NCBI GenBank assembly: GCA_963921795.1
Contig: OY997658.1
Coordinates: 50,897,462 to 50,961,461 of the forward strand
Length of the DNA: 64,000 nucleotides
From: Nannobrachium achirus
Lineage: Eukaryota; Chordata; Actinopteri; Myctophiformes; Myctophidae
Reading direction: 5' to 3'
Below are positions 50,937 to 61,446 of the stretch, piece after piece (position 1 is the first letter of the stretch; each line of letters begins with the position of its first letter). The notes beneath the pieces are model-generated. The model searched no databases. It worked only from the letters and a program-made list of their open reading frames with translations, and was not told the origin of the DNA. Both the position numbers and the translations under genes were made by a program.

Positions 50937-51750
50937 CGTTATTCAAATTGTACTTTAAAAAAGTTAAACGTAGGCCTACAATTAAAAGTTTTGGCATAAA
51001 AATGTACAAAAAGTATTCAATATAGAGAAAATCCCTTTTCAAGTTTTCAAATATATAAAACTCTTTTAGCAGATCTCCAACTGTACTGCTCCGGTTCAAC
51101 ACCAATCATTGTGACGTATGTGACTTTTCCTTCTTGAGGCGTCTTTTGGAGTGTACTAGTCTAGCCAAGACGCATCATCATCATCGATGGTGTTTTGCTG
51201 CCCTCCACAGTCAGTTTTGTGAATTACATAAATATTAACAGGAAAAGACAGTAGGACTTATTTGAAGACATACTTTATATTATGAGGGAGATACGTTTTA
51301 TACTGTGGTATGTAACTGGTTTGAATGATGCAAGAGACAACTCTGCAAAACATTCCCTGGCTTAAACAATATACTTGCTTGGTTACATTCTTCTCACTAA
51401 ATCCAAGCCTCACTATGATTGAGTTGTTTAAAAGGCCTACTGCAGGAATTGTGTCATAGGCCTCGACACACAGTATAATCCTCATTGTTCATTTATCCAT
51501 TTGTTAAATAAACACTGAGGATTTTACTGTGATCTAAAAGCTGGATTGCAGGAGTAACATTGCTTACATCATAAACTGCACAAACTGCAAAGAAGAACTA
51601 ATCTTATTCTGCTCTACAAACACAAACTATAATGCTTTAATTAAAGGGCAGTGGGGTTTGACATCTGAACATCTTCATTGTATTGAGGCCAATTCTACAA
51701 ATGTCTTCTAAATCCTAACAGTTTCTTTAAAACAATGTTGCTTAAAATAT

Positions 51751-52317
51751 CAGTGGTTTTCAAACCTTTTAATGTCAAGGACCCCCAAAATGTTATGCAT
51801 TTGGCCACGGAACCGCATCCCAAAATATTTTGTTCCAGGGACCCCAGAATGTTTGCTTAAAATATACCGGTATATTATATATTCAAAGATTTGCACAATT
51901 TTTCTTAAATGGACAGCATGTCGTGACATGCTATGAGCTTATACTGTAGATCTGCTATTTCTGAATAGCCATTCTAAGACCTAAAATCACACTAGACAGC
52001 GAGACAGGGGTGTCAAGGGGGGGGGGGGGGGGGGGGGGGGGGGGAGTGGGACTGACTGAGTTACTAGGGCCCAAGGTGGAGGGGCCCTAGTTACTTTAGC
52101 TATTGAAAAATAGCAGATATACAAGCTCACTGCTACTTTTTTAAAGTTGTGAAAATGTGTGCAAATCTTTGAATATATGTATTTTTTAAGCGAACATTTG
52201 TAACTCAAATTTTGCTTCTGGGGGGGTTCCTGGAACGAAATATTTTGAGATGGGCCTCCGTGGCCAAATGCATGTCATTTTGGGGGTCCTTCACATGAAA
52301 AGGTTTGGGCACCACTG
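51751..52317. mobile_element. hAT (Charlie-like) MITE with poly(G) tract
   Basis: CAGTGGTTTTCAAACC to ggtttgggcaccactg are the inverted ends, with gacccccaaaatg / cattttgggggtcc next to them. Contains two half palindromes (51936-51962, 52104-52130) and a G run at 52019-52044. Confidence 0.78.
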
Positions 52318-52505
52318 ATTGCAAAGTACAATGTGATGACATCACACCGTTGTACTTTACAATACAAACCCCAAAATCAATCCTCCAGTTCTAGGCAACA
52401 CAGAAGGGGGGGGAACTTTCTTTTCTATTTCCACACAACTCCTCTAAGGTACCGGTATATTAATGACATATTTCAATATTGAAAATGGGTGGTCTTCCCC
52501 TTTAA
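52318..52505. mobile_element. TTAA MITE, right half
   Basis: From gcaaagtacaatgtgatgac to gggtggtcttcccctttaa. Same family as 59013-59335; the left half is missing where it abuts the hAT end. Confidence 0.75.
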
Positions 52506-52746
52506 AGTACCCAGGGCCCAGAATTTGGTGCGACACCCCTGCAGATACCTGCTGCAGGACTCTGCTGATAGTTCCCACTGTTCCCAGCTGATTCCTTTCA
52601 TGTAATCAGAGCGAGGGAAATGATTGGACAGCTGAGCTTAATCAGACGTTTTGAAATGGACTACCATGCATCAGCTTTTCTTTTAGCATGATTGCAGGCT
52701 GTTTGTAGCCATGTTGCTGAGGCCATTTGGTCTTTAGCTGAAGAAT

Positions 52747-52769
52747 ATGACTCCTGAGGTCTGTATTAG
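52747..52769 (+). CDS. Pro/Gln-rich gene exon 1 (coding part)
   Basis: ATGACTCCTGAGGTCTGTAT then TAG|gtgagg splits a serine codon with exon 2. The ATG has a purine at -3. Two short upstream frames (MIAGCL, MLLRPFGL) would be in the 5' UTR. Chosen because it completes the signal peptide in frame. Confidence 0.62.
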
Positions 52770-55700
52770 GTGAGGTTCTCTCTTTGAGCTGGATTTGTTA
52801 TGTATTGAGTACAAAAGCACCCCAATGTAAACAAGCCATTGTGCTTTCTTGTGGTTTAAATCCTATTAGTAGACCATGTATCTGAACTGAGCTGCCCTGT
52901 GCTTTTCCTATCCAAACTTTAAAGTTGTTCTGTTTTCTCTTTCCAGTGTGCTTTTTCTGTCACATTTGGCATGTAGAACATTTGGACAATCTCCAAATGG
53001 TAAGTAGTCCTGTGTTGGCCGCAAGCAATTTGGATGCTATCAATGTTATGTGCACCTAGATTGCAATACACTCCATTGACAGCCCATTTATGAAACAGAA
53101 ATATCTGATTGTATTAATGACAATAAACTCCTCAATATTTCCACTGATGGACAGCTTGGTTTATCCTTGCTCTGTCAAGTCTTTGCTTTAAAAAGAAAAT
53201 CCACTGTCATGTTATGACTCTTTGTCAAACTCTGTGCTGGGATTATCCGTGGATTAATTTTGTGTTCAGAGTTTGGAAGCACTTGTAAATCGATCAACAT
53301 CCTGTGTGCATCAACTGATTTGAAATTGCACAAATGCAGGAGGCAGCAGGATGTTCAGTAATTGCAAATGAGTGGAGGCAAACCTTGAACACAATTCTTT
53401 TTGCTGCACAGTATTATTATTCTACAGTACTATTATTCTTGATGGTCAGTGTAACAGTTTGACATCAACATTAAAGGGATATTTCACTTTGAAAATATAT
53501 TTTGGGAACACCCCAGACAGTTTTTAAAGGTAGTGTAGGCCTCAGTGATTTCACTTCAGTTTCAGTTTTCAGTAGGTGACAGGAGTTAGGATTAGGTTCT
53601 TCCTCCAATCATGATCAAGTGGGTGCAGGCCTTGGTGCGCGTAAGGCCCTACTCGACCATGTAACATCAGAACATTGACCCATTTTGTAAATTGAATTAA
53701 ATGAAATCACTTACCCTACCTTAAGTTGCTTGATTCAGTATTTAGATATTTGATATTAATTTTATCAGACACGCTCCCGGCCAAACTCCATTTTAACCAT
53801 GATAGATTCATCAAAAACACCCATTCTTGGTTCTGGTGACTCATACTGTCCTCCTCCTAATACGTGAGCTGTCCGTGTTTTTTCAATTACCTTTTTCACA
53901 GAACCAAGAACGGGAGTTTTTGATGAATCTATCATGGTTAAATTGGAGTTTGAAGTTACAATGGGTTTGTATAGGAAGGGGACATGTCTGATAACATTTC
54001 TAAATCAAATATCTAAATATTGAATAAAGTAAATTAAAAAGTGTTCCCAAAAGCTTGATTAGACGATAAAATTGCCTTTTTTCTTTTTTTAAGTGAAATA
54101 GTTAGTAATATTTCCAACTGATTTTGATTGACAGCCTTATGTTTTCTTTATAAATATTTTCTCATTAAACTCAGAGCAATAACCCATAATCCACCTACTG
54201 TATCTCCCAGACTCCCTCCTTGGTCAGAGTTGGGAGTTTGAATGTAGAAATAGATGCAGGATGTAATTTGAATATGAGTGGACTTACTTTAATTGATTGA
54301 TTAAAACTGTATTTATTCAATGTATACTCTCACACTTATGCCTTCCCCTGGTCTATACAATCAGATGGGACCTGTTTCATGCATGGCCTGTCAATGGAGG
54401 ACATAGATGGCATCTAAAATAAATTACTTGCGGCTAGTCCTGTGTATGCTATACAACAGCCATGGTTAATGGTAGCCGCAAATTGCAACACTAGATTTCA
54501 ATATGTTGAATCTATAGGTTGCAATACCTCCCATTGGCAGCCAATGCATCCAAACAGTTTTTGCTATCTGATTGTATTAGACAACGTCAAAACTCGCCAA
54601 CATTGCGGCTGTATGGAAAGCTTGAATTATCATCTTTCTATCTGCAAAGAGTTTGGAAGCGCTCGTCTTCAATAACGCAACGTCCCGCTGCCTCCTGCAT
54701 TACAGTATGTGCAATTTAGAACCAGGTGGTACACGGGACCATTGAGTGATTTCCCATGAGCGCTTCCAAACTCCAACACTTAGAAAAAATAAAATAATCA
54801 CCTGAACTAAATTTCTTGACAGAAAGTAGCTCATAACATGTCTACAGTGGATTTTTATGAAACAAACACTTTGGAGATGGAGGATAATTGAAGCTTTCCA
54901 TACATCCACACTGTTGGTGAGTTTGACTTAGCGTAATACAATCAGATAGCAAAAGGTATTGCAACTCTAGATTCAACCATATCTAGTGTTGCAATTTGCG
55001 GCTAGGTTGACGGAAACCCATAATCGATGTACATGACTGAACCATTAACTCTCCACAGAAATCAACTACAACGCTCATAGACCAAGTGGATTCTACGTGT
55101 CACCTGGTGGTCTTCACAGCCACTACCAAAAGCTGCTTTCTGCAGGTGGTGCTGGTTCTGGAAGTTATCCTAATAAGCCTAGTGACAATCCTAGCTATGA
55201 GCAACAGACGCCTCGTTTCCAGCTTACAGATGCCAAAAACATTTACCAGACCAAGAAAGGCATGTGGGATATCGCTGCCACTCCTGAAAGGCAGCAAGCC
55301 AGCCATCAGCCAGCGCCCTCTACTTCCTTGAGCAATGTCCCTACCAGCTCTGGAAGTTTAATTGGTAACAAAAAGCCTCGTTACCAGCTTACAGATGCCA
55401 AAAACATTTACCAGACCAAGAAAAATATGTGGAATATCGCTGCCACTCCTGAAAGGCAGCAAGCTGGCCATCAGCCAGAGCAGCCGTCCTCCTCTACTTC
55501 CTTGAGCAATGTCCCTAGCAGGTCTGGAGGTCTTACGTCTGTGAACTCCGGTGCTGCAGTTTCTCACTCTAGTCTGGGTGGTGGTGTGTCCAGTAACAGT
55601 CCTGACCAGCAGCAACAGCCGCCCCGTTTCCAGCTTGCCGGCACGAAGAATGTTTACCAGAGCAAGGAAGGCATGTGGAATATTGACGTGAAACCCATTT

Positions 55701-57380
55701 CCTCAGGCGGAGGTTACCAGTCCCAGCCTCAGGTGCTCGCCTATACTGGCAAACCACAGGATGTTGAGCTACCTCAACGGCCTGCTTACCAGCCCCAACC
55801 TCAGCCACCTCTGAGGCCTTACAAGCCCCATCCTCAGCCACCTCCGAGACCCCCTTACCAGCCCCATCCTCAGCCACCTCCGAGACCCCCTTACCAGCCC
55901 CAACCTCAGCCACCTCCGAGGCCTTACCAGCCCCAACCTCAGCCACCTCCGAGGCCCCCTTACCAGCCCCAACCTCAGCCACCTCTGAGGCCTTACAAGC
56001 CCCATCCTCAGTCACCTCCGAGACCCCCTTACCAGCCCCAACCTCAGCCACCTCCGATGCCTTACCAGCCCCAACCTCAGCCACCTCCAAGGCCTTACCA
56101 GCCCCAACCTCAGTCACCTCTGAGGCCTTACCAGCCCCAACCTCAGCCACCTCCAAGGCCCCCTTATCAGCCCCAACCTCAGCCACCTCTGAGGCCTTAC
56201 CAGCCCCAACCTCAGTCCCCTCCAAGGCCCCCTTATCAGCCCCAACCTCAGCCACCTCTGAGGCCCCCTTACCAGCCCCAACCTCAGCCACCTCTGAGGC
56301 CCCCTTACCAGCCCCAACCTCAGCCACCTCCGAGGCCTTACCAGCCCCAACCTCAGCCACCTCCGAGGCCTTACCAGCCCCAACCTCAGCCACCTCCGAT
56401 GCCTTACCAGCCCCAACCTCAGCCACCTCCGAGGCCTTACCAGCCCCAACCTCAGCCACCTCCAAGGCCTTACCAGCCCCAACCTCAGCCACCTCCAAGG
56501 CCTTACCAGCCCCAATCTCAGCCACATCTAAGGCCCCCTTACCAGCCCCAATCTCAGCCACCTCTGAGGCCCCCTTACCAGCCCCAACCTCAGCCACCTC
56601 TGAGGCCCCCTTACCAGCCCCAACCTCAGCCATCTCCGATGCCTTACCAGCCCCAACCTCAGCCACCTCCGATACCTTACCAGCCCCAATCTCAGCCACC
56701 TCCAAGGCCCCCTTACCAGCCTCAATCTCAGCCACATCTAAGGCCCCCTTTCCAGCCCCAACCTCAGCCACCTCTGAGGCCCCCTTACCAGCCCCAATCT
56801 CAGCCACATCTAAGGCCCCCTTACCAGCCCCAACCTCAGCCACCTCCAAGGCCCCCTTATCAGCCCCAACCTCAGCCACCTCCGAGGCCTTACCACCAGC
56901 CCCAACCTCAGCCACCTCCAAGGCCGTACCAGCCCCAACCTCAGCCACCTCCAAGGCCGTACCAGCCCAAACCGCAGAAGCCCGATCCGCGGCCTGTTTA
57001 CCAGTCTAAACCGCAGCCACCTCAGGAGCCTTTATACCATTCCAAACCGCAGCCACATCAGAAGCCTGTATACCATTCCAAACCACAGCATGCTCTGAGG
57101 CCTGTTTACCAGTCTGTTGAGCAGCCAAGTGACCACCAGCCCCAGCCTAGCTATGACTCCAATCCAGCACAATGGCAAAGTGCCTCCCATCGAAATGAAC
57201 CCTCTAAATGGCGGCAGGCTTCTTCTTACTTCAACCAACAGCCCAGCTACCAGCATGGTAGCTGGGTCCTCGGCTTCACAAGTTCAAAAAGGTATGTTAA
57301 GATAATGAATGAAATGATGGTCTTCATGATAAATTCTTAATTTCCTAACGCAATTCTTTGTTCTTTATAGGGATCGGTGA
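52747..57380 (+). CDS. Secreted Pro/Gln/Tyr-rich repeat protein (unrecognised, four exons proposed)
   Basis: I do not recognise this gene. Proposed exons 52747-52769, 52947-52999, 55059-57291 and 57371-57380 (23+53+2233+10 bp) join in frame to 772 codons plus TGA, all borders GT-AG, phases 2, 1, 2. The N-terminus MTPEVCISVLFLSHLACRTF is a good signal peptide. Three 50-60-residue modules follow (PRFQLTDAKNIYQTKKGMWD, PRYQLTDAKNIYQTKKNMWN, PRFQLAGTKNVYQSKEGMWN), then about 38 units of PYQPQPQPPPR type, then SYQHGSWVLGFTSSK. The part coded by exon 3 lacks cysteine. Repeats like these occur in fish egg-envelope proteins, but I see no ZP domain. The 3' end is uncertain. AATAAA at 57687 is a likely poly(A) signal. 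Confidence 0.75.
52801..52921 (+). mobile_element. Short retroposon copy in intron 1 of the Pro/Gln-rich gene
   Basis: attgagtacaaaagcacccc to tttcctatccaaactttaaa. It fills most of the 177-bp intron between exons 1 and 2. Confidence 0.65.
52947..52999 (+). CDS. Pro/Gln-rich gene exon 2
   Basis: ctttccag|T to CAAATG|gtaagt. It codes VLFLSHLACRTFGQSPN, the hydrophobic core and cleavage zone of the signal peptide. Its phase 1 end fits the exon 3 acceptor. Confidence 0.7.
53010..53340. mobile_element. MITE copy related to 54473-55004, worn
   Basis: ggccgcaagcaatttggatg, agattgcaatacactccatt and gagtttggaagcacttgtaa match the younger copy downstream. Confidence 0.55.
53473..54110. mobile_element. 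MITE, gggatatttcacttt type, both halves
   Basis: ttaaagggatatttcacttt at the left and aagtgaaatagttagtaa at the right. Inverted halves share aactccattttaaccatgat and agattcatcaaaaacaccc around a central gtgactcatactgtcctcc. Confidence 0.72.
54473..55004. mobile_element. 532-bp MITE with 24-bp inverted ends
   Basis: TAGCCGCAAATTGCAACACT and agat at the left is exactly inverted at 54981-55004. Flanks ggttaatgg and ggttgacgg match at 7 of 9. The right end lies 54 bp from the exon 3 acceptor. Confidence 0.85.
55059..57291 (+). CDS. Pro/Gln-rich gene exon 3 (repeat exon)
   Basis: ctccacag|AAATC to AAAAAG|gtatgt, open for 744 codons. Residues INYNAHRPSGFYVSPGG lead into the three modules and the repeat tract 55790-57110. 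Confidence 0.9.
55790..57110 (+). repeat. Coding minisatellite, 33/36-bp unit, about 38 units
   Basis: The unit ccttaccagccccaacctca plus gccacctccgagg codes PYQPQPQPPPR; an added ccc gives the 36-bp form. About 34 close copies and 4 diverged copies (KPDPRP, SKPQPPQEP, SKPQPHQKP) at the 3' end. Confidence 0.95.
57371..57380 (+). CDS. Pro/Gln-rich gene exon 4, stop codon (tentative)
   Basis: ttctttatag|G GAT CGG TGA in the phase set by the exon 3 donor. The other frame from the same acceptor reads GSVKICPKTGMGVVCK-stop, which looks more protein-like but does not fit the phase. A second acceptor at 57746 (tctccacag) opens a further possible exon with AATAAA at 57816. Confidence 0.45.
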
Positions 57381-57583
57381 AGATATGTCCAAAAACTGGA
57401 ATGGGAGTAGTCTGCAAGTAATTTTACCCATATAACTTTTCTTGAAACTTCTTGTACCATGTACAAAGAGCATGTCAAAATTGTTATGCAAATTAACAAT
57501 ATGCACAGTGGTTGAAGTCAAACTGAACTCTCAGTGGTTAAGTGTTTTACCACTTAAGCATGATTTTTGCACAATGTTCGTGC

Positions 57584-57647
57584 TTTGAAAATGGCAGAGC
57601 TACAAGCTCTCTGCTTGCATTGTGAACTTGCAGATCTATATTTGAAA
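57584..57647. repeat. GATCTACAAG palindrome, diverged, in the 3' UTR zone
   Basis: ttgaaaatggcagagctaca and agctct are paired with gaacttgcagatctatattt. It would lie in the 3' UTR if transcription runs to the AATAAA at 57687. Confidence 0.7.
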
Positions 57648-58667
57648 CTTTGACGAATTTGTCACCTGTGATATGATTTGCCCCAAAATAAAAGTGATTT
57701 CAAAAGAATATGAACTTCAGGGTTGATGATGGTTATCTCTCCACAGATTCTTCAACCTGTGTTTAAGGGCTTTACCTGGCAGTGTCTGCTGTATTTGGAA
57801 GTGTTTTTTCTTTAAATAAAACTGCATGAAAGAGTTTGTGGTTCTGGAGGTTTTTAAGCTGTGCTCGTTGCTTGAGTTATACTTTTATCATGCTAATATC
57901 TATACTTACTTTATATTAATCCTCCTTTTGTATATAATTGCTACATTCTGGAAAAAGTACATCTCTATAGAAATCTTAAGAGTATTTAAAGGTTGGGCAA
58001 GTGATATTATTTGGTTAAAACAAAGTACTACTGTATATTGTGATTGTATTCATTGCTATAAACAATTTGTCGTTTTCAATTTCACTTGTTTAAGTAGTTT
58101 GAGTTCTCTCTCCTGATTGGATAAAATTGGTATCCTGACCTGAAAATGCGTTTTGTTCCGGATGGACATGGAGACTTCTGTTGCTGAACTAGCAGTACTA
58201 TTAGAGTAGAGGTATTAACACTCATTTTAACCAAAATAACATAATCCCTGCCAAATTGTGTCCATTTGCAAGAAACTATGAACAATATTCTGAAGGGGTA
58301 TAGGCCAGTTCACAAAATAAAGGAAGACGTATCATGCTTTTTAATGTAGACACTATAATTTTATTATCTCTGTGATTTAAGTACCCAAATACACGTATTG
58401 ATGTCAAAAGAGCACAGTAACTTTTAGACTCGGCTAACCTTGACACCTGATGAATCTGCCATAGAGAACACTGCTTCTCAGTCAGAAATGTAGCCTACTA
58501 TATCTCTTAGATGCCTCAATAGTCTATACAAAAGCTATTGATTGCAATCAGGTGTGTGTATATTATTGTAGTTTCAATGTACTTGATATTGTAAATCCCT
58601 CTGGATTAAGAGTGGCTGCTAAATGCCTAAAATGTAAATTGTTCGCATGAAACAATGGATCTGCAAA

Positions 58668-58995
58668 ACCTGAAGCTTAACTCTTGTACAGCATAGAATG
58701 TTGTGGTGTTGCAAAGAGGAGACAACAAAAGCCTGTACTGGAATTTAGGGAATTCCCGTTTATTTGATCTAAATAATACAATACATCAATATCAGGCAAC
58801 CACATCTATGACACTTATGCATTCATTCAACAGTTGCTTCAGCATATTGTCCCCGACTGTATTGTTTTAGCAGATAAATCTGATTTTCATGAGTCATCCA
58901 AACGTGTCATCCAAATTTTGGGATTATAGGTGAACATTTTCCAAATAATTTCTTGTTTCTCGGCCCCAAACAAATAGTAGATCAACTATTTTCAC
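58668..58995. repeat. Inverted-repeat arm, left
   Basis: aacctgaagcttaactcttg, gaggagacaacaaaagcctg, ttatttgatctaaataat and cagttgcttcagcatattg all recur in reverse complement at 61836-62250. Similarity continues to gtagatcaactattttcact. Confidence 0.88.
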
Positions 58996-59012
58996 TATTT
59001 TAGAAACAGAGC

Positions 59013-59335
59013 TTAAAGGGGAAGACCAACCATTTTCAATATTGAAATATGTCATTAATATACCTTAGAGGAGTAACAGGAGTTGTGTGGAAATAGAAAA
59101 AAAGTTCCCCCCCTTCTGTGTTGCCTAGAACTGGAGGATTGATTTTGGGGTTTGTATTGTAAATTACAATGTGTGATGTCATCAAGTTGTACTTTACAAT
59201 ACAAACCCCAAAATCAATCCTTCAGTTCTAGGCAACACAGAAGGTGGGGAACTTTTTTTTCTATTTCCACACAACTCCTCCAAGGTATATTAATGACACA
59301 GTTCAATATTGAAAATGGGTGGTCTTTCCCTTTAA
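59013..59335. mobile_element. TTAA MITE, full-length palindrome
   Basis: TTAAAGGGGAAGACCAACCA to gggtggtctttccctttaa with TTAA at both borders. The halves are inverted copies (caatattgaa, gttgcctagaactgga) around acaatgtgtgatgtcatc. Confidence 0.9.
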
Positions 59336-59340
59336 GTGGT

Positions 59341-59450
59341 AGCCTATTTTTGTCATCCATTATTTCTTTGGCAACGACCCCCTTTAAAAGAAATATTTTT
59401 CAAAAATTGAAGACCTACAAGCTTTTATATCTGCTATTATTTAATAGCCA
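59341..59450. mobile_element. hAT-like fragment with palindrome arms
   Basis: ctttggcaacgacccccttt, then gaagacctacaagctttta (59407-59440) and taatagccagggtctaaaag. Confidence 0.5.
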
Positions 59451-59581
59451 GGGTCTAAAAGAAATATGGTTAAAGTGGTTACATGACACAGATATTGTGG
59501 GATTGATTGTTTGTCTGTCTGTATCTGTATGTTAGGCTACCCTGCACTGACCATGTTTTTTTCCCATATCTGTCCCTACAG

Positions 59582-59669
59582 ACAACTACGAGGTAACTGT
59601 GACTGACGTCTGATGCATTCCGGTCTCAGCTACTTATCAGGACCCTGAGTATGGCTGGGTCCTGACCAA
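59582..59669 (+). pseudogene. Candidate exon A, in-frame TGA
   Basis: It has a strong acceptor (tttttttcccatatctgtccctacag) and donor AA|GTAAGT. The frame that fits the next exon reads DNYEVTVTDV, a TGA (59611-59613), then CIPVSATYQDPEYGWVLT. YQDPEYGWVLT resembles YQHGSWVLGFT at the end of exon 3 of the Pro/Gln-rich gene. Either the gene is broken or the exon starts at a later AG (59627 or 59640). Confidence 0.45.
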
Positions 59670-59919
59670 GTAAGTCTAGCGTGGTACATTGTGCCAACTA
59701 CACTTGCACAATATCTGTGTCACGTAACCACTGTAACCATTATTTTTTTTATAAGATATACAAGCTGTTAGTGTGGCTATATCTTTGAATATATATTCTT
59801 CTAAAGCATTTTTAACTCGAATGTTTGCTTCTGGGGGTGGGGGTTCCCTGGAACAACATATTTTAAGATGGGGTCAAATACATATCATTCTAGGGGTCCT
59901 TGACATTAAAAGCTTTGAG

Positions 59920-61212
59920 TACGAACATAAAATCGGACTTTTCGCAGATGATTTAATCACATACCTCCAGAATCCAAATAGAACACTCCCCAAATTAATG
60001 AAGATCATGGAAGAGTATGGAGGGATGTCTGGGTATAAATTGAATGTATCAAAAACGCAGGTCTTACCGCTCAACTACGTACCAAACAAAGAAATTAGAT
60101 CTAAATTTAAGCTCAACTGGAAAGCGGAATCAATAGAATATTTGGGAGTACTAATCACCCAGGAGGCTGACAGACTCTATGAAACAAATTACAATATAAT
60201 AAATGAAAAAATAAAGAGGGACGTGGCAAAATGGTCAACATTAATACTAGACTTTAGTTCAAGAATTGAGGCGGTTAAAATGAACCTTCTACCAAGACTG
60301 CTGTATCTTTTCTTGTCACTCGAGTTGGTTAAAAAATACAAAATGACAGGTGATAATAAACTTCTGATATGGCCATCTCAGACATCAAAATTCAAACCTG
60401 GTGAGCTTGATAAGACCTATGAAAGATGGAGGGATAACGGAATAACAGCTGTATGTACACTTATAAAGGGACAACACTTCAAATCTTTTGAACAACTTAA
60501 GAGGGAGTTTGGTTTAGAAAATGGCGATTTATTCAGATACTTGCAGCTAAGGCATTTCTATGATACAGAAATTAAAAAATACCTATCAGCTGAGGGTAAT
60601 GAAGTAATCCAGGTATTAACGAGTGCATATAAACAAACACCCTCAAGGACTGTTTCTAAACTGTATAGAGGATTGCAGAGTCAGCATGGAGGAAATACAC
60701 TGTATGTAAAATTGAAGTGGGAATCTGAATTCAATATTGAACTGTCTGAGAGCGATTGGCATTCTATTTGTGAAACACAACAGTCCTCAACTAGCTCTAA
60801 AGGTTGGAGGGAATTCGGGTGGAAAAATGTGTTACGCTTTTTTATTACACCAAAAATCAAAAGTAAACAATTAGGAAAGCCGCAATATTGTTGGAGACAA
60901 TGTGGCCACTTGAATGCCGATCACTCACATATATTTTGGTCATGTAAGAAAATACAGACATTCTGGGACAGTGTTCTAAGTATATTGGAGGAAATCATGG
61001 GTTATAAGATCATTAAGGACCCCACGGTATTATATCTTGGCCTGATACCTGAAGACACAGTTGGAGAAGAGGACATTCACCTGTTTAAAATCCTGACACT
61101 GGCGGCTAAAAAAGCAATCACAAGAAGGTGGTTGAAAGAGGCCCCTCCTAGTGAGGAACATTGGTTGGACATTGTGGAAGAAATCAGCCTCATGGAAAAA
61201 ATTACGTATTAA
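59920..61212 (+). pseudogene. L1-like ORF2 C-terminal part
   Basis: The open frame starts inside the reverse transcriptase at IGLFADDLITYL (the FADD catalytic box), then GYKLNVSKTQVLPLN, EYLGVLIT and the thumb region. It ends in a C-x3-C-x8-H-x4-C knuckle (CWRQC to HIFWSC) and EEISLMEKITY. Endonuclease and early RT are missing. After LLPRLLYLFLSLE the usual stretch of about 100 residues is absent, so there is also an internal in-frame deletion. No stop breaks the remaining 430 codons, so the copy is young. Confidence 0.92.
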
Positions 61213-61415
61213 CCTGAGGACCAAAGCAGAGACTTACGAAAAGCGATGGGAAAAATGGCATTTGTATAAGAGCAAATAGTGTCTTGGCCCCCCCCCCCCC
61301 CCTTCCTGTGGTGTTGTTGTTGTTTTTGTTTTTTTGTTATTGTTGTTCATGTCCCTTTCAGGTTTTCCTGAATGTGGGTTTCTGCCTTGGCAGTTTGTGG
61401 TTTGAAAAAAAAAAA

Positions 61416-61442
<27 letters not shown>
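59920..61442 (+). mobile_element. L1-like LINE, 5'-truncated, with poly(A) and 12-bp duplication
   Basis: Duplication aaaagctttgag flanks it (59908-59919 and 61443-61454). It ends in a T/G-rich 3' UTR, a C run (61291-61302) and A runs to 61442. It codes the C-terminal part of ORF2 and is inserted a few bases from the end of a hAT element. Confidence 0.93.

Positions 61443-61446
<4 letters not shown>

Larger units (their letters stand above)
50581..52746. other. Divergent spacer between alg14 and the Pro/Gln-rich gene
   Basis: Both genes point away from here. It must hold the alg14 promoter, but I see no TATA box close to 50580. A retroposon tail (50850-50936), a hAT element (51751-52317) and a half TTAA MITE (52318-52505) fill much of it; 51000-51700 looks unique. 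Confidence 0.55.
57381..59581. other. Region downstream of the Pro/Gln-rich gene
   Basis: It holds the 3' UTR candidates, a palindrome copy (57584-57647), AT-rich unique sequence 57830-58660, the inverted-repeat arm 58668-58995 and the TTAA MITE 59013-59335. No ORF with support. Confidence 0.55.

Noticed and set aside
55569..56954. 461-codon antisense open frame (EVAEVGAGKA repeats)
   Set aside because: It is the shadow of the Pro/Gln-rich coding minisatellite. There is no start context, splice logic or second homologous feature on that strand.
52747..57380. Assignment of the Pro/Gln-rich gene to the SCPP (enamel/bone matrix) family
   Set aside because: SCPP genes use phase-0 introns; the introns here are phases 2, 1 and 2, and no acidic phosphorylation motifs are seen.
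52747..57380. Calling it a zona pellucida (choriogenin) gene
   Set aside because: The repeats are reminiscent of choriogenin N-termini, but I find no ZP domain or its cysteines in the window.
59611..59613. Selenocysteine reading of the in-frame TGA in candidate exon A
   Set aside because: No SECIS-like element was recognised and no selenoprotein family fits; a broken exon or a later acceptor is simpler.
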